13,210 nucleotides of DNA from positions 175-13,384 of the forward strand of contig PCSG01000260.1 of the NCBI GenBank assembly GCA_002772195.1, written 5' to 3'. The notes under the pieces are model-generated. The model was given only the letters and a program-made list of their open reading frames with translations. It was not told the DNA's origin and made no database searches. Below, piece after piece: positions 1-6,868 of this stretch; position 1 is the stretch's first letter; each line of letters begins with the position of its first letter. Source of the stretch: Desulfobacterales bacterium CG23_combo_of_CG06-09_8_20_14_all_51_8. GTDB lineage: Bacteria; Desulfobacterota; Desulfobacteria; Desulfobacterales; Desulfosalsimonadaceae. A program made the translations under genes and the position numbers.

Positions 1-113
1 TCGGGGTGATATTCGGGGCGCTGGTGTTTGGCGAGGACAATTTTTGGATGCGTCTTTTCGGGGCGCTTTTGATGTTTTCCGGGGCAGTTGCCATTGTGCT
101 GATGGCTGGGTGA
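1..113 (+). CDS. C-terminal tail of a small membrane transporter (SMR/EamA drug-metabolite type), partial
   Basis: The reading frame is open from the window edge to a TGA at 111-113 and gives 36 residues, almost all hydrophobic: GVIFGALVFGEDNFW followed by a Gly/Ala-rich helix ending in VLMAG. A helix, a short loop with Gly-Glu, then a last helix and immediate stop is the usual C-terminus of the drug/metabolite transporter superfamily (SMR or EamA). Only the end is present, so neither substrate nor subfamily can be given. The next gene starts 43 bp downstream with its own strong ribosome binding site and could be co-transcribed. Confidence 0.6.
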   Translation, partial: GVIFGALVFGEDNFWMRLFGALLMFSGAVAIVLMAG

Positions 114-156
114 GGCTATTCCAAATCAGAGAAACTTTATTAAAAGGAGAAAAATC

Positions 157-363
157 ATGAGGGGATCGTTTATGATCATTATTGCCATCGTGGCGCTGAT
201 TGTCGGGATTCTGACCATTAAAAATATGAAAACCGAAACCGAACCTGGCGTGGAGCGGGCCCAGACCATGGAGAAAGCCAAAGACGCGGCCCGGCAGGCC
301 GACGATGCGACGAAACGGATTCAGGAAGCCGCGAAAAAGGCGGAGATGCCGAGTCTGGAATGA
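157..363 (+). CDS. Small single-pass membrane protein with amphipathic/coiled C-terminal half
   Basis: The protein has 68 aa. The start is supported by AAAAGGAGA at 140-149, eight bases before the ATG. Residues 6-21 (MIIIAIVALIVGILTI) form one strongly hydrophobic helix. Residues 23-66 are highly charged and rich in Ala, Lys, Asp and Glu (EKAKDAARQADDATKRIQEA), with heptad-like spacing that suggests a coiled coil or long amphipathic helix on one face of the membrane. I do not recognise a family. It stops just before the NlpC/P60 lipoprotein gene on the same strand, so the two are probably co-transcribed and may both act at the inner membrane/periplasm, but no function can be assigned. Confidence 0.7.
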   Translation: MRGSFMIIIAIVALIVGILTIKNMKTETEPGVERAQTMEKAKDAARQADDATKRIQEAAKKAEMPSLE

Positions 364-417
364 CCCATGGCGTCCGGGGTTAATATAAAGGGTCACGCCG
401 AAAGTCGAGGCATGAGG

Positions 418-906
418 ATGCGGGCCGTTTATGTGTGGTTTCTGATCCTGTTTTTCTGCGGATTAATGATTTCCGCCTGTGGGATTTTTTTAAAAAAAGA
501 ACGTCCCGCCGAGGTCATGGGGGAAAAAATCGCCGCCATCGCCCTGGGGTATAAAGGCGCGCCCTATCAATACGGCGGCACGACGCCCCGGGGTTTTGAT
601 TGTTCCGGTTTTACCGCCTATGTTTTTAACGAGGCCGGCATCTCCATCCCCAGGACCGCGAAGGACCAGTATCATCATGGCAGAGAGGTCGCCGATTCGG
701 ATTTAAGAAAAGGCGATCTGGTGTTTTTCACCCGGTGGGGCTTCCTGGAAAAATCGTTTTCCCCCTGGCACGTGGGAATTTACATCGGCGATAACCAATT
801 CATTCACGCCGCCTCCACCAGCAAAGCCGTACGGCTGGATTCATTGGACGATCCTTACTGGCGGCGTAATTTCAAGGGCGCCCGGGATTTGTGTGAAGCA
901 AGATAA
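418..906 (+). CDS. NlpC/P60 family cell-wall peptidase, lipoprotein
   Basis: Predicted periplasmic peptidoglycan endopeptidase (cleaves within stem peptides). From the ATG at 418 the protein starts with a lipoprotein signal peptide (MRAVYVWFLILFFCGLMISAC), placing the lipidated Cys at residue 21. The NlpC/P60 domain follows: FDCSGF holds the catalytic Cys (residue 62), WHVGIYIG the catalytic His (residue 118) and FIHAAS the third polar residue (His130). The total of 162 aa is normal for a one-domain Spr/NlpC-like lipoprotein. ATGs at 367 and 412 are in frame, but only 418 gives a proper signal peptide with GAGG (407-410) at good spacing. It probably lies in one transcript with the small membrane protein upstream. 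Its 3' end overlaps a convergent gene remnant. Confidence 0.9.
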   Translation: MRAVYVWFLILFFCGLMISACGIFLKKERPAEVMGEKIAAIALGYKGAPYQYGGTTPRGFDCSGFTAYVFNEAGISIPRTAKDQYHHGREVADSDLRKGDLVFFTRWGFLEKSFSPWHVGIYIGDNQFIHAASTSKAVRLDSLDDPYWRRNFKGARDLCEAR

Positions 907-1246
907 GCCATAACTAATCGATTTTTATTATTTTTACTTATCTTTATATTGCTTTGCCAGTGCAGATATCCATACAGAAACGGCATGGCAAACAAGGCGA
1001 TAATGAAACGGCTGGTCAAGGTGCCTTCCACGATGCTCAGATAATATGGCTCACCCGCAAACGCGGCCGTCGCAAAAAGAATGACGTCCAGCCCATGACC
1101 CCCAGAAGCGTTAAAAAAGCGCGGACCCAGAGCTGCATTTTCAGAATCGGTTTTCCAAAATATTCCCAGGCGATGGCTAAAAAAATCAGGTCAATAAAGG
1201 TGGCAAACGCGGAAGCGGTGTTGATCCGAAGACTGGGAAGCGGCAT
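855..1246 (-). pseudogene. Remnant of a VUT/DUF165-like integral membrane protein (C-terminal half, frameshifted)
   Basis: From the ATG at 1246 the first frame reads MPLPSLRINTASAFATFID and continues through two hydrophobic helices, then runs into a stop at 1037. The family-like sequence continues in the next frame downstream of 1092-1094: LDVILFATAAFAGEPYYLSI and then SRFIIALFAMPFLYGY, ending at a TAA at 855-857 inside the convergent NlpC gene. One extra G in the GGG run at 1092-1094 would restore a 130-aa product. The pattern resembles the second half of the six-helix VUT/DUF165 domain (queuosine-precursor transporter YhhQ and related sensor N-termini, from memory of the families). The expected N-terminal half is missing because another gene ends 12 bp upstream. 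Either a decayed gene or a stand-alone half-domain with a sequencing indel. Confidence 0.55.
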
Positions 1247-1258
1247 ATGCGCCAGCTT

Positions 1259-1675
1259 CTACGACAAATATTTATTCTTCAAATTGGAAATTTCATTTTT
1301 CAGGCTGTCGATTAGACGGCTGCATACGTTCAGGGCGGCTTTTGTGATGATTTTAGTCTGGGCCTGATGGAATTTATGGTAGATGGCCTCGATTTTTTTC
1401 AGGGCGTCCTGGAGCATGTCATCCTCAAGGCCCGAGAAATCCACAGGTCCGTTCTGCATGAAGTCCGATGAGTCGAATTCATAGGGGACTTTTCCCGAGA
1501 CTTTTTCCTTGACTTCGTCGGGCGCCGGGATGTCAAAATTTCCGGTAAGAATGTCGTTGAACCGTAAATCAATGATTTCCCGGGCGCATTGTTTGGCCAC
1601 TTCCCAGTTTTTCTGCAGGTTGATGTTTTCCGTAAAATACTGCATGACGCGAAGTTCAAATTCTTTGTTTTTCAT
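1259..1675 (-). CDS. Hypothetical helical protein, 138 aa
   Basis: The start MKNKEFELRVMQYFTENI is supported by AAAGGAG eight bases upstream on the minus strand. The protein looks soluble and almost wholly alpha-helical: an N-terminal Glu/Asn/Lys-rich helical segment, a central acidic stretch (VPYEFDSSDF, DFSGLEDDML) and a C-terminal Lys/Asn/Leu helix (LIDSLKNEISNLKNKYL). There is no signal peptide or membrane segment, and I do not recognise a family. It follows the DUF1285-like gene with only 15 bp between them, so the two are almost certainly one transcript. The VUT-like remnant starts 12 bp after its stop. Confidence 0.7.
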   Translation of the reverse strand: MKNKEFELRVMQYFTENINLQKNWEVAKQCAREIIDLRFNDILTGNFDIPAPDEVKEKVSGKVPYEFDSSDFMQNGPVDFSGLEDDMLQDALKKIEAIYHKFHQAQTKIITKAALNVCSRLIDSLKNEISNLKNKYLS

Positions 1676-1690
1676 GCCGGCTCCTTTGTT

Positions 1691-2191
1691 TCAGGATGGT
1701 TGGTAAAAATGATCCGTGGTTTCTTGAGCGGTGGCGGATGAAGGGGCTTCCGGAATGGGAAAAGCATTTCCCCTCACATAAATCACCAGATGATCCCCCT
1801 CTTCTTCAATGATCGAAGAAATCTGCATCATGGCCCGCTCGGAAAATTTGATCCGTTCATTTTCATGGTCAAGATAAAGATGGTCGTCTCTGACATATAA
1901 ATTGCCGGGATCGAGCGCCAGGAGTTTTCCGGTATTTAATGTCAGTATTATATCATCATTGATCAAAACCTCAAAAACAAAAAAAGCGGTGTCTTCCACC
2001 CGGAAGTAAACTTTCTCCAGAATTCCGTCCCGGACCTGGGCGATAAAATAGCCGTCATCATCTTTTGCAATGGACTGATGAAACAGATCGATGACTTTCT
2101 TTTTGCGGAATTTTCCGCTGCTGTTCCGCCAGCAGCCGGATTGATCCATCCAGAAGACCGCATCTTCTTTTTTAATGACTATTTCTTTCAT
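1691..2191 (-). CDS. DUF1285-like protein, 166 aa
   Basis: I place the start at the ATG at 2191 (MKEIVIKKEDAVFWMDQSG). The frame stays open to 2383, but that upstream part is low-quality and overlaps a different gene remnant in another frame. The pattern 'x-D-x-x-G-x-W ... K-K/R-x-V-I-D-L-F-H ... DDDGYFI ... VRVEDTAFFVFEV' followed by beta-rich sequence (LYVRDDHLYLDHENERIKF) fits my memory of DUF1285, a small soluble beta-rich family of unknown function. The C-terminal half (HLVIYVRGNAFPIPEA) is also consistent. The ribosome binding site is weak, so translation might depend on an upstream coding region. Its downstream partner is the 138-aa gene 15 bp away. Family call moderate, function unknown. 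Confidence 0.65.
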   Translation of the reverse strand: MKEIVIKKEDAVFWMDQSGCWRNSSGKFRKKKVIDLFHQSIAKDDDGYFIAQVRDGILEKVYFRVEDTAFFVFEVLINDDIILTLNTGKLLALDPGNLYVRDDHLYLDHENERIKFSERAMMQISSIIEEEGDHLVIYVRGNAFPIPEAPSSATAQETTDHFYQPS

Positions 2192-2237
2192 ATTGGTTGT
2201 CAATTTCAGGTCGTCATTATTAGCCGAACAGCTCGAT

Positions 2238-2403
2238 TCATCGTTCCAGGCATGGGCTGGTTTGATTGATAGCTGCGGTGGCTTCGGCGACAATCCGCTT
2301 AATAAGTTCGAAAATCCAGGGTGTGTCCTGCATGATCCCGGTAACCTGGCCGAGCAGAAGGACGCCGTCTTCAATATCCCCATGGTTCAGGCTGCTCTGG
2401 CGA
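2238..2403 (-). pseudogene. C-terminal remnant of a nitronate monooxygenase / 2-nitropropane dioxygenase-like gene
   Basis: A minus-strand frame different from that of the DUF1285 gene reads HGDIEDGVLLLGQVTGIMQ, then a helical tail ending AEATAAINQ..., and stops at TGA 2238-2240. 'GD-x-E-x-G ... GQ-x-x-G' followed by a 20-residue helix is how FMN-dependent nitronate monooxygenase-type proteins end (family knowledge). Only about 50 residues remain. Upstream of about 2403 the sequence turns abruptly AT-rich and the FMN-binding barrel is absent. This looks like a gene deleted from its 5' side, formerly upstream of and perhaps co-transcribed with the DUF1285-like gene 47 bp away. Confidence 0.5.
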
Positions 2404-2520
2404 CAAGGAAAAAGAGATGTTAAAGAATTAAAAAATACGGTATCATGAATTAAAAAATCTTTAAAATTAAAAATCTTGGCAAAAAGGCCGTGAGGTCAAA
2501 AAATCCAGCGGGAGGAAAAA
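2404..2520. other. AT-rich intergenic segment with a 12-bp direct repeat
   Basis: This 117-bp spacer lies between the divergent NMO-like remnant and the DUF1499 gene. The 12-mer GAATTAAAAAAT occurs twice, at 2425-2436 and 2447-2458. The segment is far richer in A/T than its neighbours and marks the point where the nitronate-monooxygenase-like sequence breaks off. The promoter of the DUF1499 gene must lie here, but I see no convincing -35/-10 pair. A strong ribosome binding site, GGGAGGA, is at 2511-2517. Confidence 0.4.
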
Positions 2521-2964
2521 ATGAAAGCGGAAATCAGCAAAATGATGATGACGGCTGTGGCGGGAATGATGGTGTTTTCAATGGGGTGTAAAGGGCCTGC
2601 CATCGGGCTTTCCGGGAACACGCTCCGGCCGTGCCCGAAATCCCCCAATTGCGTGTCATCCATGGCCGAAGATGAGGACCACCTTATCGCGCCGTTTACC
2701 TATGAAGGATCTGCGGCGGAAGCAAGGGCCAAACTGATCGTCATTCTTGAATCCACCAAGCGGGCCGAAATCATCTCGTCAACGGATAATTATATTCACG
2801 CGGAATTTACATCCCTGATCTTCCGGTTCGTGGATGATGTGGAATTTTATTTTGATGATCAGAAACCGGTCATTCATGTCCGGTCCGCGTCCCGGGTGGG
2901 GTATTCGGATCTGGGGGCCAACCGGAAGCGGATCGAGGCCCTGCGGCAGCGGTTTAATTCGTGA
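2521..2964 (+). CDS. DUF1499 family lipoprotein
   Basis: A 147-aa protein preceded by GGGAGGAAAAA-ATG. The N-terminus is a lipoprotein signal peptide with a Met/Val-rich hydrophobic core and lipobox VFSMGC, giving lipidated Cys23. The rest matches the DUF1499 pattern closely: LRPCPKSPNCVSS near residue 36, then FRFVDDVEFYFDD in the middle and HVRSASRVGYSDLGANRKR near the C-terminus. DUF1499 proteins are small envelope proteins of unknown biochemical role. The family call is strong and the function is not known. The stop is followed closely by a hairpin-forming repeat. Confidence 0.88.
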   Translation: MKAEISKMMMTAVAGMMVFSMGCKGPAIGLSGNTLRPCPKSPNCVSSMAEDEDHLIAPFTYEGSAAEARAKLIVILESTKRAEIISSTDNYIHAEFTSLIFRFVDDVEFYFDDQKPVIHVRSASRVGYSDLGANRKRIEALRQRFNS

Positions 2965-2986
2965 TTGGCCTATATCAAAATTTTTT

Positions 2987-3058
2987 TCTCCCGCTGAGGC
3001 GCTGAGCAGAGGGGATTATTTTTTGTCATTCTCTGCGCCCCTGCGTCTCTGCGCGAGA
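2987..3058. repeat. Imperfect inverted repeat of the 'cgcagag' type (REP/MITE-like)
   Basis: Left arm 2987-3014 (TCTCCCGCTGAGGCGCTGAG...) and right arm 3031-3058 (...CTGCGTCTCTGCGCGAGA) are imperfect reverse complements, about 15 of the first 20 positions paired, around a T-rich 16-nt loop. The wording 'tctctgcgcccctgcgtctctgcg' resembles a short interspersed repeat I have seen between genes in many unrelated bacterial genomes. It lies in the 128-bp gap between the DUF1499 gene and the next + strand gene. Transcribed, it would fold into a long imperfect hairpin that might attenuate or protect the upstream mRNA. Copy number is not testable from this window. Confidence 0.6.
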
Positions 3059-3092
3059 TAATTTTTCTGCCTGATTCCAACGAGGAATGATG

Positions 3093-3434
3093 ATGGACGG
3101 TGAATCTTTTTGCGATTTTCCCCATCCGGAATTAAACGCCCAGGTCACGGCCATCGGCGGCAGTTATTTCATGATCAAGGAAGACCGGCTGCCGATGGAT
3201 GGCGAGGAGATTTTGTACCTGGTGGGGGTGGCCGTAATTGACACCTCCTGCTGCGGGTCCGGCGGCTGCGCCTATGCCCTGGTGCCGGGGATGGTCAGGC
3301 AATGGCGCTACAAAACCAGCCCCGAGGGCAGGCCGGTTTCACAAGTTTGTCCGGTGTTAGACGAAGCAACCAGAAAAAAAATTCGGGGCATAATTTTAAA
3401 AAAAGAATCTGTCCATCAGGTGGATTTTCTATGA
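3093..3434 (+). CDS. Conserved-looking small protein with CCGSGGC motif, 113 aa
   Basis: Three ATGs in a row (3087, 3090, 3093) follow CGAGGA at 3081-3086; only the third has usable spacing, so I take MDGESFCDF as the start. The protein is soluble with no signal peptide. Beta-rich sequence around ILYLVGVAVIDTS leads into CCGSGGCAYALVPG, giving Cys53, Cys54 and Cys59, with further Cys at 7 and 86. The C-terminus is a basic helix (EATRKKIRGIILKK). The clustered Cys within a Gly-rich turn suggests a metal or cluster site or a disulfide, but I know no named family. It ends 4 bp from the stop of the convergent thioredoxin reductase gene. Confidence 0.75.
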   Translation: MDGESFCDFPHPELNAQVTAIGGSYFMIKEDRLPMDGEEILYLVGVAVIDTSCCGSGGCAYALVPGMVRQWRYKTSPEGRPVSQVCPVLDEATRKKIRGIILKKESVHQVDFL

Positions 3435-3438
3435 TGGA

Positions 3439-5045
3439 CTACGCTTTCGGCTCATTGAGCAGATCCCGGAAAATGGTCAGGGCCGCTTCCGCGCCATGAC
3501 CCGAGGCCGTGACGATCTGGTTGAACCCGCCCACCACATCACCGGCGGCGTAAATCCCCGGGACGCTGGTCCGGTAGTTTTCCTGCTGGATGAATCCTTG
3601 AGGTGTTTTCGCCACCCCGATCTTGTCCGCCAGGTCCACGGACGGCAGATAGCCGACGGCGATGAACACCCCGGCGGTCTCGATTTTTTTTGTTTCATTG
3701 GTGCGGGTGTTTAAAACCGTTACGGATTCCACGGATTTTTCCCCGGAGATTTCCTTGACTACCGTATTAAAGAGAATGGGAATGCCCGAGTTCTTGAGTT
3801 GTTTTGCCAGTACGTCCTGAGCGTCGAGCTTGTCGGTCCAGTGAATCACCGTTACATCCGCACCGATGTTTTTCAGGTGCAGGGCTTCGGTCACCGCGCT
3901 GTCGCCGCCCCCCACCATGACCACTTTCTGACCGGCGAACAGGGGGCCGTCACAGGTGGTGCAGTAGCTTACTCCTCGTCCGGACAGGCGGGACTCGCCC
4001 GGAACCCCGAGATGTTTGTGGGTGGCCCCGGTGGCCAGCAGCATGGCCCGGGTGATGAACCGGCGCCGGTTGGTGGTGATGGTCAGGGGTCGGCCCGGGG
4101 AAACCGTAAGCACTTCTTCCCCTTGAAAAATATGAACATATTCCAGGGCATGGCTGACCAGAATTTCCACCAGTTTTTTCCCGCCGATCTGGGTCAGGCC
4201 CGGATAATTTTCCACCATCGGCGTGAGGGCTACCTGGCCGCCGAGAATGTTACGCTCCAGCACCACGGTTTTAAGCCCGCTGCGGGACGCATAAATACCG
4301 GCGCTGAGTCCCGCCGGTCCGCCGCCCACGATCACGAGATCGGTTTCGATCTCCTCCGCGTCATTGTCAGGAATAAACAGGGTCTGCTGCTCCATTTTCT
4401 GCAATGACAGCATGAACAGCTCTTCAGGCTGAGCTCCCAGGGCGATTAAGGTTTCATTGGCGAATGTCTGGGGCACGGACTGGGCGTCATAGTCCCGGGC
4501 AATTTCGGAAAAGGCCTGGATGTCGATGATTTCAAGAGAAATCCGGTCGGGCGCCTCAACGGCCGCCTTGAGGGCGTTTATCGCCTGGGTGGGGCAGTGG
4601 GGCAGGACGGGCTCACGAACAGCTTGATATGGCGTTTGTCTTTGATCTGATCGAGAACCTTGCGGGAGGCGTCGCTGATGCCGGTTTGCCCAAATCCGAC
4701 ATAAAGAATGGCTTCTAAAAAGATCCGGCCTTCTTCCCCCACCGGCGCTCCCAGCCAGCGGATGGCGTATTTTTCCGGGGCGATCAAGAGGGTCGGCGAA
4801 TGGGAGACCTTCCATTTTTTTGCCTGCTTGTGATCAAGGTCAAATTCGCGGAAGACAATTTTATCGGTCAGTTGCGCAAAATATTGCAGGGCCTGCCGGG
4901 CCGCGTCGGCAAACACATCGTTTTTCCCGGGCCGGGCGAACAGAACCACCGGAATTTCTTCCGGCATTTTTTTAAACATCTGCTGCAACTGCGTTTTTAT
5001 TTCCTTTTGGGAGGATTCTTCCGGGTGGTCATGGGGCGTGGCCAT
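3439..5045 (-). CDS. AhpF-like thioredoxin reductase fused to an N-terminal double thioredoxin-fold module; frameshift at the CPHC motif
   Basis: FAD-dependent disulfide reductase. Translation starts at 5045 (MATPHDHPEES), six bases after AAGGAGAG. Residues 1-150 are thioredoxin/glutaredoxin-like folds running in one frame to SPSCP; the sequence continues in the next frame as HCPTQAIN, so one missing base in the G4 run at 4599-4602 splits a single gene exactly inside its CPHC active site. Restored length is 535 aa. The reductase part has an FAD site (VIVGGGPAGLSAGIYA, about 239-254), redox centre CTTC (362-365), pyridine-nucleotide fold VGGGDSAVTEAL (about 378-389), and the C-terminal FAD motif GIYAAGDVVGG. 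The usual NADPH-phosphate motif HRRxxxR is replaced by HWTDKLD (about 402-408). Overall AhpF-like, but there is no peroxiredoxin gene nearby. It stands alone, convergent with the gene at 3093. Confidence 0.88.
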
Positions 5046-5293
5046 TATCGCTCTCCTTTTTGGTTTATAATGCCATGAATCAGGGGTTATTTTATTATCC
5101 GTGAAAAATTATTTATATCAAGAGCAAATCCAGCCGCCGAATTCAGGGAACAGGGACCTGTCGCGGATTAATTTTTTTGTTGCCTGTTATTTTTTTGTCT
5201 GGAAAAGTGGGTATTTTCTGAAAGGTTTTTATGGAATCAGGATTTCACGGAGTATTTTGTTGCTCTGGAAATTAAGACGAAAGGAAATAGTTT

Positions 5294-5575
5294 ATGAGCC
5301 ATCACGACCATGACCACAATCACGATCATCACCATGACCACGACCACGACCATTCCCATAACCCGCCGGAAATGACTTTTCTGGAAAAGATGGAAAAACT
5401 TCTGGATCACTGGATCCAGCACAACGATGATCATGCGGCAAGTTATCAGGGATGGGCGGACCAGGCCCGGCAGCAGCATCTGGACGCCGTGGCTGACATC
5501 ATAGAAGAAGCCGCCGAAATGAACCGGGCCATCAATGAAAAATTCGCCCGGGCCAAGGCCCTTATCGGTAAATAA
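5294..5575 (+). CDS. Small His/Asp-rich metal-binding protein
   Basis: 93 aa, start supported by AAAGGAAAT at 5280-5288. Residues 3-22 are almost only His and Asp (HHDHDHNHDHHHDHDHDHSH), a chelating tail of the kind used to bind Ni(II), Zn(II) or Co(II) in metallochaperones and storage proteins. The remainder (about 27-93) is a compact helical domain, FLEKMEKLLDHWIQHNDDHA ... ADIIEEAAEMNRAINEKF, also with His and acidic residues. I recall similar proteins in anaerobic bacteria and methanogens, without an established function. It sits alone between two minus-strand genes. A role in metal storage or delivery is inferred from composition only. Confidence 0.82.
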   Translation: MSHHDHDHNHDHHHDHDHDHSHNPPEMTFLEKMEKLLDHWIQHNDDHAASYQGWADQARQQHLDAVADIIEEAAEMNRAINEKFARAKALIGK

Positions 5576-5584
5576 CCTGTTATA

Positions 5585-6868
5585 TTATAGACGCTGAATC
5601 AGGTAGAAATAAACCGGCAGCCGGCACAGGGTTTTAAATTCCGTGAAGGTGTTTTTTACGGTCTGGACCGGCCCCATGTTTTCGAGAGGGGAAAAATAAA
5701 TGGCCCCTTTGCTGTAAAAATGGTCGAGCTGGTTCCGGGTAAGTTCTAAGATGGCCGGTATGTGGGTTTCCGGCAGGTCCGCGCCATAGAGAAAATTGGC
5801 GGAGATCTCCACCCGGCTGTAGGCCTGATTGATGGTAATCATCCGGTGAAAGGCCCGGGTGACTTTTTCCCGGGTCAGGGGTTTTTGAATCCGGGACAGG
5901 GTTTCCGGGTCCGCGGATTCCAGTCCGATGTTGATGTAGGTCTCAAAGGGCAGGGCGTTTAGCATTTCAAACAGACCGGCATCCGCCCGAAACAGGGAAT
6001 CCACGCTGCCGAACAAAAATAGTTTCGGCTCCCTCATGACGGAATTTTGCAGTTCCAATAGTTCATAAGCCTGCCGGGCCGCGAATTCGATCAGATTCGT
6101 CCCCGCGAACAAGGCGTCATGCTGGCCCAGAAAAACAGCATTATAATTGACGATATCCCGATCATAGAAAGCTTTTAACGCCAGAATCTGGCGGCGGATA
6201 TCGTCTTTATCCCGGCGTTTGAAGCCGTTTCCGGATTTGACCCGGCAGAAGCCGCAGTTGTACAGGCATCCGTCGGCAATGGTGATGGGAATGATATCAT
6301 ATTCCACATGGCGAGTGTCCGGCGGCAGCACCGACACCGGCCCGCCGATGATTTCATGGAGCCGCTGCGCCCGCTGACCCAGGACCTTCGGCCCCATGGC
6401 AAGAACGCGCCGGATCAAGTCTTTTTCTTCTTCGGTTCGATCCCTCAGGTCCAGGGTTTTCAGCCGGTCCATAAGCCTGTGCCAGGCGGCAAAGGCTTCC
6501 GTGACTTCGGGGCTTTGAAACCGGTTTTGTCCGAAAATGCCGTTGCTGTCATAGGGCAGGCAGGGCACATAGTATTCCCCGGTAAAATCATAGGCACCGG
6601 TATAGCCTCCGGCGGCGAAATACACCCAGTCATTGCCCGCGGTGCGCTTGAGCCACTCGGACGCATCCAGCCACCCTTCCCCCCGGCCTTGAATTGTCTT
6701 GATCTCCCCGTTGAGATTGAACTGAAAAATATATTGACGGGATTTGATTCCCGAAAACCGGCCGTAGCGGAAGGGGTAGCTGATTTTCATATACCGGTCC
6801 GCCCCCTGTTTTTCCGGTGTAATGGTTAAATCGTCGTGTTCACAGGGCTTCATGGGGGCATCCGTCAT
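5585..6868 (-). CDS. Radical SAM protein of unknown substrate
   Basis: About 427 aa from the ATG at 6868 (MTDAPMKPCEHDD); the frame is open to 6958, and 6853 is a second possible start. The radical SAM [4Fe-4S] motif CxxxCxxC is CLYNCGFC at about residues 201-208. It is preceded by the beta strand IIPITIADG and followed by typical barrel elements (AVFLGQHDALFAG; ETYINIGLESADPETLSRI, the SAM-binding GLES region). The ~200-residue N-terminal region is aromatic-rich (WVYFAAGGYTGAYDFTGEYY) and I do not recognise it. No C-terminal SPASM-like Cys cluster or cobalamin domain is visible. The start lies inside the end of the U32 gene, so the two are translationally coupled. The product of the reaction is unknown. 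Confidence 0.85.
   Translation of the reverse strand: MTDAPMKPCEHDDLTITPEKQGADRYMKISYPFRYGRFSGIKSRQYIFQFNLNGEIKTIQGRGEGWLDASEWLKRTAGNDWVYFAAGGYTGAYDFTGEYYVPCLPYDSNGIFGQNRFQSPEVTEAFAAWHRLMDRLKTLDLRDRTEEEKDLIRRVLAMGPKVLGQRAQRLHEIIGGPVSVLPPDTRHVEYDIIPITIADGCLYNCGFCRVKSGNGFKRRDKDDIRRQILALKAFYDRDIVNYNAVFLGQHDALFAGTNLIEFAARQAYELLELQNSVMREPKLFLFGSVDSLFRADAGLFEMLNALPFETYINIGLESADPETLSRIQKPLTREKVTRAFHRMITINQAYSRVEISANFLYGADLPETHIPAILELTRNQLDHFYSKGAIYFSPLENMGPVQTVKNTFTEFKTLCRLPVYFYLIQRL

Noticed and set aside
954..1367. 137-aa plus-strand open frame
   Set aside because: It lies antisense to the VUT-like remnant, has no ribosome binding site and its composition (Arg/Lys rich without pattern) is that of a shadow frame.
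3799..4407. 202-aa plus-strand open frame
   Set aside because: Antisense to the strongly conserved reductase gene; Gly/His/Pro-rich shadow with no recognisable motif.
5101..5313. 70-aa plus-strand frame in the gap before the His-rich gene
   Set aside because: No ribosome binding site, AT-driven composition, and it overlaps the well-supported start at 5294.
5237..5479. Val/Met-rich 80-aa minus-strand frame resembling a membrane segment
   Set aside because: It is the reverse complement of the His/Asp codons (CAC/GAC read as GTG/GTC) of the His-rich protein.
6308..6829. 173-aa plus-strand open frame
   Set aside because: Antisense to the radical SAM gene; no start signal and no protein-like pattern.
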